Below, piece by piece: positions 59,683-64,000 of a stretch of DNA of 64,000 bases. Each line of letters opens with the position of its first letter. Position 1 is the first letter of the stretch. The notes beneath the pieces are model-generated. The model was not told the DNA's origin, did not search any database, and saw nothing but the letters and a program-made list of their open reading frames with translations. This DNA comes from Gp6-AA40 sp035647075 (GTDB lineage Bacteria > Acidobacteriota > Vicinamibacteria > Vicinamibacterales > UBA2999), in NCBI GenBank assembly GCA_035647075.1, contig DASROF010000173.1, forward strand, positions 24,983-88,982, in the 5' to 3' direction. The translations under genes were made by a program, and so were the position numbers.

Positions 59683-60141
59683 TCAATCCTTGGCGCTGAG
59701 GAGGTCCTTGAGCTCGCTCATGAACTCGCCCACGTCGCGGAACGAGCGATACACCGACGCAAAGCGCACGTAGGCGACCTTGTCGAGGCGCTTCAGCTCC
59801 TCCATCACAATCGCCCCGACTTCTTCGGTGCCCATTTCCTTTTCCGGACGGTCCTGGAGCCGCGCCTCGATCTTGTCGGCCACCGATTCGATCGCAGCGA
59901 TGCTGACGGGCCGCTTCTCGCACGCCTTGAGCAGCCCGGCGACGAGCTTCTGCCGCTCGAACCGCTCGCGCGTTCCGTCCTTCTTGATCACCATGTACGG
60001 GATTTCGTCGATCCGCTCGTAGCTGGTGAAGCGACGCCCGCAGTCGAGACATTCGCGGCGGCGACGAATCACTTCGCCCTCCTTGCTTTCGCGCGAGTCG
60101 ACGACCTTATCGCCGAGATGACCGCAGAATGGGCACTTCAT
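59683..60141 (-). CDS. nrdR: Transcriptional repressor NrdR
   Basis: ATP-cone repressor of ribonucleotide reductase genes; 152 aa. N-terminal zinc ribbon (MKCPFCGHLGDKVVDSRES, CLDCGRRFTSYERID), then the ATP-cone (MVIKKDGTRERFERQKLVAG). The family length is usual. It overlaps the upstream flippase-like gene by 35 nt and precedes ntrY by 4 nt. No nrd gene or NrdR box is seen here. Confidence 0.96.
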   Translation of the reverse strand: MKCPFCGHLGDKVVDSRESKEGEVIRRRRECLDCGRRFTSYERIDEIPYMVIKKDGTRERFERQKLVAGLLKACEKRPVSIAAIESVADKIEARLQDRPEKEMGTEEVGAIVMEELKRLDKVAYVRFASVYRSFRDVGEFMSELKDLLSAKD

Positions 60142-61204
60142 CGGACTTCATCACTTCCTGTTCCTCGTCACGAGCGGTCCCGGCGAGCGTCTTGAGCCGG
60201 CCAATGCTCAGACCATCCTGCGCCATGAACACCAGGCCGAGCAGAAGCACGGGAAAGAACGCGATCGCGTGGACGACGATGGCAGCGGCCACTGCCTGAT
60301 CGTTTGGCGCGCCGAAAAAGGACGTCACGCCAAAACGATAGGCCTCGTGGTAGCTGCCGATGCCTCCGGGTGTTGGCACCGCGACGCCGACCACCAGGAA
60401 CAACTGCAGGAGAAAGGTGCCGGTAAACGGCAGGGCGATATCGAAGGCCCGCGTAACCGCCCACGTTTCAGAGGCGATCATGATCCACAGCGGAAACGAC
60501 CACAACAACGCGAACAGGAACGCGCGCGGTTCCCTGGCGACGGCGAATCCGGAACTGAACGTGCGGGCCAGCTCGCCAAGGCGAAGGGCGACCCGGCGCG
60601 GCAGTACCCGGTCGGTCGAGTGGACCAGCCGTTCGATCTTTTCCGGATGCGACGCCAGGACCCACATCGCCCAGAGAAGCGCCAGGGACACGAGCCCCCC
60701 AATGGCCGCCGACCATTGAATCGGTATGAGGAAGCGAGGGTTCCACGTTGAGGTGTCCGCGAAACCCCACACATAGATCGCCATCAGGGACAGCACCGCG
60801 ATCAGATCGAGGACCCGCTCCATGACAATCGTGGCGAACGCGGAGGTAAACGGCAGGCCATCCTGTCGCGCCACGAGGTACGGCCTCAAGAGATCGCCGA
60901 CGCGCGCCGGAAGGATCGACAAGGCCGCAAAGCCGATTACGCCCGATCGAAAGACCGTCCGGAAGCGCGTCGGACCGATGGGACCAAGCAGCTGCTGCCA
61001 TCGGAACGCACGGATCCAGAAGGTCGTGGACACAAACGCCAACGCAGCGACCAGGAGGCTGACGTGCGCCGTACGGACGTGACGCCACACATCGGCAAGG
61101 TTGGCGCCGCGAAGGAACCACCCAAGCAGGGCGATCGCCAGAAGGGACACGGCAGCTGTGCGAATTCGGGCCGTCAAAACATGGGTCCAGGGAAGCTCAC
61201 ACAA
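60107..61204 (-). CDS. Flippase-like / lysylphosphatidylglycerol synthase TM-domain protein
   Basis: 365 aa with about eight transmembrane helices. Features of the UPF0104/LPG-synthase TM family: FRSGVIGFAALSILPARVGD, VMERVLDLIAVLSLMAIY, and VPTPGGIGSYHEAYRFG near the end. Homologues flip or modify lipids. The annotated GTG (61204) directly abuts a TATATT box, so translation may really begin further in, for example at TTG 61177. The last 35 nt overlap nrdR. Confidence 0.8.
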   Translation of the reverse strand: MCELPWTHVLTARIRTAAVSLLAIALLGWFLRGANLADVWRHVRTAHVSLLVAALAFVSTTFWIRAFRWQQLLGPIGPTRFRTVFRSGVIGFAALSILPARVGDLLRPYLVARQDGLPFTSAFATIVMERVLDLIAVLSLMAIYVWGFADTSTWNPRFLIPIQWSAAIGGLVSLALLWAMWVLASHPEKIERLVHSTDRVLPRRVALRLGELARTFSSGFAVAREPRAFLFALLWSFPLWIMIASETWAVTRAFDIALPFTGTFLLQLFLVVGVAVPTPGGIGSYHEAYRFGVTSFFGAPNDQAVAAAIVVHAIAFFPVLLLGLVFMAQDGLSIGRLKTLAGTARDEEQEVMKSDEVPILRSSRR

Positions 61205-61249
61205 TATATCAGGCTGATCACAGACGACGCCCGTTCCTCTTGCGTACGG

Positions 61250-61278
61250 TTGCCACCTCGAAAGCGTCCCTGTAAGAT
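61250..61278 (+). promoter_or_regulatory. Promoter of purC
   Basis: TTGCCA (61250-61255), 17-bp spacer, TAAGAT (61273-61278). The predicted start is near 61285; AGGA at 61291 then precedes the purC GTG. Confidence 0.6.
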
Positions 61279-61298
61279 GCGCGGTCTCCCAGGAACGC

Positions 61299-62198
61299 GT
61301 GTCTCTCTCAGCTCCCCTTCTTGAAACACGATTAAGCGGCGCTGCTCCGCATCAGCAGGGCAAGGTCCGCGACATCTTCGACCTTGGCGATTCATTGCTG
61401 ATGGTCGCGACCGATCGAATCTCGGCATTCGACTACGTGCTCGGCTCCGGCATTCCCGACAAGGGCAAGGTCCTCACACAACTATCGGCGTTCTGGTTCG
61501 AAAAGACCGCCGACATTGTCCCCAACCACCTGCTCACAACCGATGTCCGCGAATATCCCGAGGAGATGCGGTCGCACGCCAACGTGCTCGCGGGTCGGTC
61601 GATGCTCGTCAGGAAGACGAATCCGGTGCCGATCGAGTGCGTCGCGCGTGGGTACCTGTCGGGCTCTGGCTGGAAGGAATACAAGGCGACCGGCGCTGTA
61701 TGCGGAGTCGCATTGCCGGCGGGGCTGCGTGAGTCTGACCGCCTCCCGGAACCGATCTTCACGCCCGCAACCAAGGCCACGACCGGCCATGACGTAAACG
61801 TGAGCGAAGCCGACGCGGCGCGGCTCGTCGGCGAGTCGCTGATCCGTCGCGTGCGCGAGCTGACACTGAAACTGTACGCGTTCGGTGCCGCCCACGCGGA
61901 ATCATGCGGCATCATCCTTGCCGATACGAAGTTTGAGTTTGGTCTCACTGGAACGAACGAGATCATCCTCATCGACGAAGTGCTCACCCCCGATTCGTCG
62001 CGCTACTGGCCAAAAGACCAGTACGCGCCCGGGGGGCCCCAGCCCAGTTTCGACAAGCAATACGTGCGCGATTACCTCGAAGAGATCCGGTGGAACAAGC
62101 AGCCGCCAGTGCCGTCGCTGCCTGATGAGGTGGTTCTGCTCACCCGCGAGAAATATATCGAGGCCTATCGTCGTCTGACCGGGAAGGAACTCGCCTGA
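61299..62198 (+). CDS. purC: Phosphoribosylaminoimidazole-succinocarboxamide synthase
   Basis: SAICAR synthase of purine synthesis; 299 aa. The longer, eukaryote/Saccharomyces-like form: QQGKVRDIFDLGDSLLMVAT, DRISAFDYVLGSGIPDKGKV, PIECVARGYLSGSGWKEYK, FTPATKATTGHDVN, LADTKFEFGLTGTNEIILI and DEVLTPDSSRYWPKD. The start is GTG 61299 after AGGA. No other pur genes nearby. The stop overlaps the Fis-like gene (TGATG). Confidence 0.96.
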   Translation: MSLSAPLLETRLSGAAPHQQGKVRDIFDLGDSLLMVATDRISAFDYVLGSGIPDKGKVLTQLSAFWFEKTADIVPNHLLTTDVREYPEEMRSHANVLAGRSMLVRKTNPVPIECVARGYLSGSGWKEYKATGAVCGVALPAGLRESDRLPEPIFTPATKATTGHDVNVSEADAARLVGESLIRRVRELTLKLYAFGAAHAESCGIILADTKFEFGLTGTNEIILIDEVLTPDSSRYWPKDQYAPGGPQPSFDKQYVRDYLEEIRWNKQPPVPSLPDEVVLLTREKYIEAYRRLTGKELA

Positions 62199-62413
62199 TG
62201 CCGCTCAAAGAGCAACTTGAAGGACTGATCGACGCGATGGTGACGAAGGGCGTGAAATACACGGACGCCCAGCGGGAGTTCGAGAAGAAGTTCATCTCCC
62301 ACGTCCTCTCTCAGTCCGACGGCAACCTCGGCAAGGCGGCCGAGGTCCTGGGAATTCACCGCAACACCCTGACCCGCAAAATGACGGAATACCGGCTGAA
62401 GCGAAGCGCCTAG
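62198..62413 (+). CDS. Fis-type HTH protein
   Basis: 71 aa. The C-terminal half is a Fis-family helix-turn-helix (GNLGKAAEVLGIHRNTLTRK). The N-terminal helix (LKEQLEGLIDAMVTKGVKYT) could dimerise. It looks like the isolated DNA-binding end of a sigma-54 activator or a small Fis-like nucleoid protein. Translationally coupled to purC. Confidence 0.85.
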   Translation: MPLKEQLEGLIDAMVTKGVKYTDAQREFEKKFISHVLSQSDGNLGKAAEVLGIHRNTLTRKMTEYRLKRSA

Positions 62414-62419
62414 AAGCCA

Positions 62420-62449
62420 TTGACACGCCTTTTTCCGAATCACTACAAT
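62420..62449 (+). promoter_or_regulatory. Sigma-70 promoter of groES-groEL
   Basis: TTGACA (62420-62425), 18-bp spacer, TACAAT (62444-62449). The transcript should start near 62456, inside the CIRCE operator, giving a leader of about 140 nt. Confidence 0.8.
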
Positions 62450-62483
62450 TAGCAGTTGTGCCTACTGAGTGCTAGCACTCAGT
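62449..62483 (+). promoter_or_regulatory. CIRCE operator (HrcA site) with an extra half-site
   Basis: TTAGCAGTT, nine bases, GAGTGCTAG (62449-62475) matches the CIRCE consensus TTAGCACTC-N9-GAGTGCTAA at 15 of 18 positions. The right half is immediately followed by CACTCAGT, so 62464-62483 forms the perfect palindrome ACTGAGTGCTAGCACTCAGT. HrcA is expected to bind here and repress groESL until heat shock. Confidence 0.82.
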
Positions 62484-62595
62484 GCGGCCCCGCGCGATTG
62501 AAAGTCGCCGGTCGGACGGGTGCCCGCCGGAGCCTGAACGCAGGTGGACCCGCCAACGCTTCCACACCAACCGAAAAGTTCGGAGCCGAAGAGAC

Positions 62596-62889
62596 ATGAA
62601 AGTCAGACCGCTACACGACCGCATCATCGTCCAGCGCCTCGACGAAGGCGAGCAGAAGATCGGCGGAATCATCATCCCCGACACTGCCAAGGAAAAACCG
62701 CAGCAGGGCAAGGTCTTTGCCGTCGGAGCAGGCAAGGTCAAGGACGACGGCAAGCGTCAGCCGCTCGACGTCAAGGACGGCGACACCATCCTGTTCGGGA
62801 AGTACTCGGGTCAGGAAATCAAGATCGACGGCGAGGAATACCTCATCATGCGGGAGGACGAAGTCCTCGCCGTGCTCGACAGCAAATAA
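62596..62889 (+). CDS. groES: Co-chaperonin GroES
   Basis: Lid of the GroEL chamber; 97 aa, standard length. MKVRPLHDRIIVQRLDEGEQ, the mobile-loop IGGIIIPDTAKEKPQQGKV, DTILFGKYSGQEI and EYLIMREDEVLAVL. The start is ATG 62596. A long leader with promoter and CIRCE precedes it. Confidence 0.98.
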   Translation: MKVRPLHDRIIVQRLDEGEQKIGGIIIPDTAKEKPQQGKVFAVGAGKVKDDGKRQPLDVKDGDTILFGKYSGQEIKIDGEEYLIMREDEVLAVLDSK

Positions 62890-62905
62890 GCGGAGTCAAG
62901 GAACA

Positions 62906-64000
62906 ATGGCAAAGCAGATCATTTACGGCGAGCAGTCCCGCCAGGCCATCCTGCGCGGTGTCAACCAGCTGGCCGACGCGGTGAAAGTCACTCTCGGCCC
63001 CAAAGGCCGCAACGTGGTCCTGGATCGGAAATTCGGCTCCCCCACCATCACCAAGGACGGCGTAACCGTCGCCAAGGAAATCGACCTCAAGGACCCGCTC
63101 GAGAACATGGGCGCGCAGATGGTGCGCGAAGTCGCGAGCAAGACCTCGGACACGGCTGGTGACGGTACGACCACGGCCACGGTGCTGGCGCAGGCGATCT
63201 ACCGCGAAGGTGCGAAGAACGTCGTCGCCGGTGCGAACCCGATGGAACTCAAGCGCGGCATCGAGCGGGCGGTCGAAGCGATCGTCGAGGAAGTGAAGAA
63301 GATGTCGCGGCCGGTGTCGGGCAACATGGTGGCGCAGGTCGGCACCATCTCCGCTAACAGCGACGCCACCATCGGCAAGATCATCGCCGAAGCGATGGAC
63401 AAGGTCGGCAAGGACGGGGTCATCACCGTTGAAGAGGCGAAGACGCTCGAAACCTCTCTCGATGTCGTCGAGGGCATGCAGTTCGATCGCGGGTATCTCT
63501 CGGCGTACTTCGTGACCGATGCCGAGCGCATGGAAGTGGTGCTCGAGAACCCGGTCATCCTGATCCACGAGAAGAAGATCAGCTCGATGAAGGATCTGCT
63601 GCCGGTGCTCGAGCAGGTCGCACGTCTCGGCCGTCCGCTGCTCATCATCGCGGAGGACATCGAGGGTGAGGCGCTCGCGACCCTGGTGGTCAACAAGCTG
63701 CGCGGCACGCTGCAGGTGGCGGCGGTGAAGGCGCCCGGCTTCGGCGACCGCCGCAAGGCGATGCTCGAAGACATCGCGATCCTCACGAACGGCCGCGCGA
63801 TCACGGAGGACTTGGGGATCAAGCTCGAATCAATCAAGATCGAAGACCTCGGGACTGCAAAAAAGGTCACCATCGACAAGGACAACACCACCATTGTCGA
63901 GGGCGGCGGCACGTCCTCCGCTATCGAGGGCCGCGTGAAGCAGCTGCGCGCTCAGGTCGAGGACACGACCTCGGACTACGACCGCGAGAAGCTACAGGAG
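62906..64000 (+). CDS. groEL: Chaperonin GroEL, C-terminus beyond window
   Basis: 365 codons of the 60-kDa chaperonin from ATG 62906, open to the window end. ATP-site motifs DAVKVTLGPKGRNVVLD, DGVTVAKEIDLKDP, and DTAGDGTTTATVLAQAI are intact, as are apical-domain segments such as MQFDRGYLSAYFVTDAE and KAPGFGDRRKAMLEDIAILT. It follows groES by 16 nt. Confidence 0.98.
   Translation, partial: MAKQIIYGEQSRQAILRGVNQLADAVKVTLGPKGRNVVLDRKFGSPTITKDGVTVAKEIDLKDPLENMGAQMVREVASKTSDTAGDGTTTATVLAQAIYREGAKNVVAGANPMELKRGIERAVEAIVEEVKKMSRPVSGNMVAQVGTISANSDATIGKIIAEAMDKVGKDGVITVEEAKTLETSLDVVEGMQFDRGYLSAYFVTDAERMEVVLENPVILIHEKKISSMKDLLPVLEQVARLGRPLLIIAEDIEGEALATLVVNKLRGTLQVAAVKAPGFGDRRKAMLEDIAILTNGRAITEDLGIKLESIKIEDLGTAKKVTIDKDNTTIVEGGGTSSAIEGRVKQLRAQVEDTTSDYDREKLQE

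Noticed and set aside
60107..60141. Frameshift between flippase-like gene and nrdR
   Set aside because: A 35-nt overlap in different frames is long but both proteins are complete, so a true overlap or slightly extended tail is more likely.

Overview
The window is GC-rich, densely packed bacterial chromosome with no phage, transposase or CRISPR array. Gene content suggests a Gram-negative, diderm bacterium: a type IV pilus secretin operon, LolA, meso-diaminopimelate-type murein recycling, and an NtrY/NtrX pair. The many Acidobacteria-like hypothetical genes and degenerate intergenic repeats point to Acidobacteriota, perhaps Vicinamibacteria. That placement is inference, because there is no rRNA here. 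GTG and TTG starts are frequent and most operons have overlapping stop/start codons. No gene-free stretch exceeds 300 bases.

Layout. 1-7634 (minus): pilM-N-O-P-Q, two lipoproteins and an Xaa-Pro aminopeptidase. 7767-11626 (plus): rplM-rpsI-rpsB, a terminator, then tsf-pyrH-frr. 11637-12933 (minus): 6-phosphofructokinase and tRNA-Ala(CGC). 13031-19560: small genes, a PolX-derived PHP protein with a degenerate polymerase domain, a DUF2723 membrane protein, lolA and a membrane alpha/beta-hydrolase. 19562-27035 (minus): nagZ-ldcA-mpl-pxpBC-murB-murA, which joins murein recycling to UDP-MurNAc synthesis. Diverging from it are a GHMP sugar kinase and a full-length polX.

30178-38732 (minus): a HEAT-like protein, a RodZ-like HTH protein, thiE, a TPR protein, then rnhB-rplS-trmD-rimM-khpA-rpsP-ffh. 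38875-42077 (plus): a secreted protein, a 2Fe-2S thioredoxin-like protein and a cytochrome c/PQQ dehydrogenase. 42087-50001 (minus): a hydrolase, an ECF sigma/anti-sigma pair, ribBA-ribE-ribD, ftsY and gpsA. 49964-54485 (minus): a plsY remnant, thpR, cinA, pgpA, an RDD protein and a TPR protein. 54529-55955 (plus): a formimidoyltransferase and a four-helix-bundle gene bracketed by inverted repeats. 56013-61204 (minus): ntrX, ntrY, nrdR and a flippase-like protein. 61250-64000 (plus): purC, a Fis-like gene, and groES-groEL behind a sigma-70 promoter with a CIRCE operator.

Most notable: (1) a four-helix-bundle gene framed by inverted GTGGAAGAA repeats that run into the neighbouring coding sequence; (2) a PolX paralogue that lost its HhH region and catalytic aspartates but kept its PHP domain; (3) a murein recycling/synthesis operon with a fused 5-oxoprolinase subunit and a MurA carrying Asp for Cys115; (4) a divergent control region with mirror-image TATAAT boxes giving apparently leaderless GTG-start mRNAs; (5) a decayed plsY between thpR and gpsA; and (6) several families of palindromic or tandem intergenic repeats, one pair of which lies inside a sigma-factor coding sequence.
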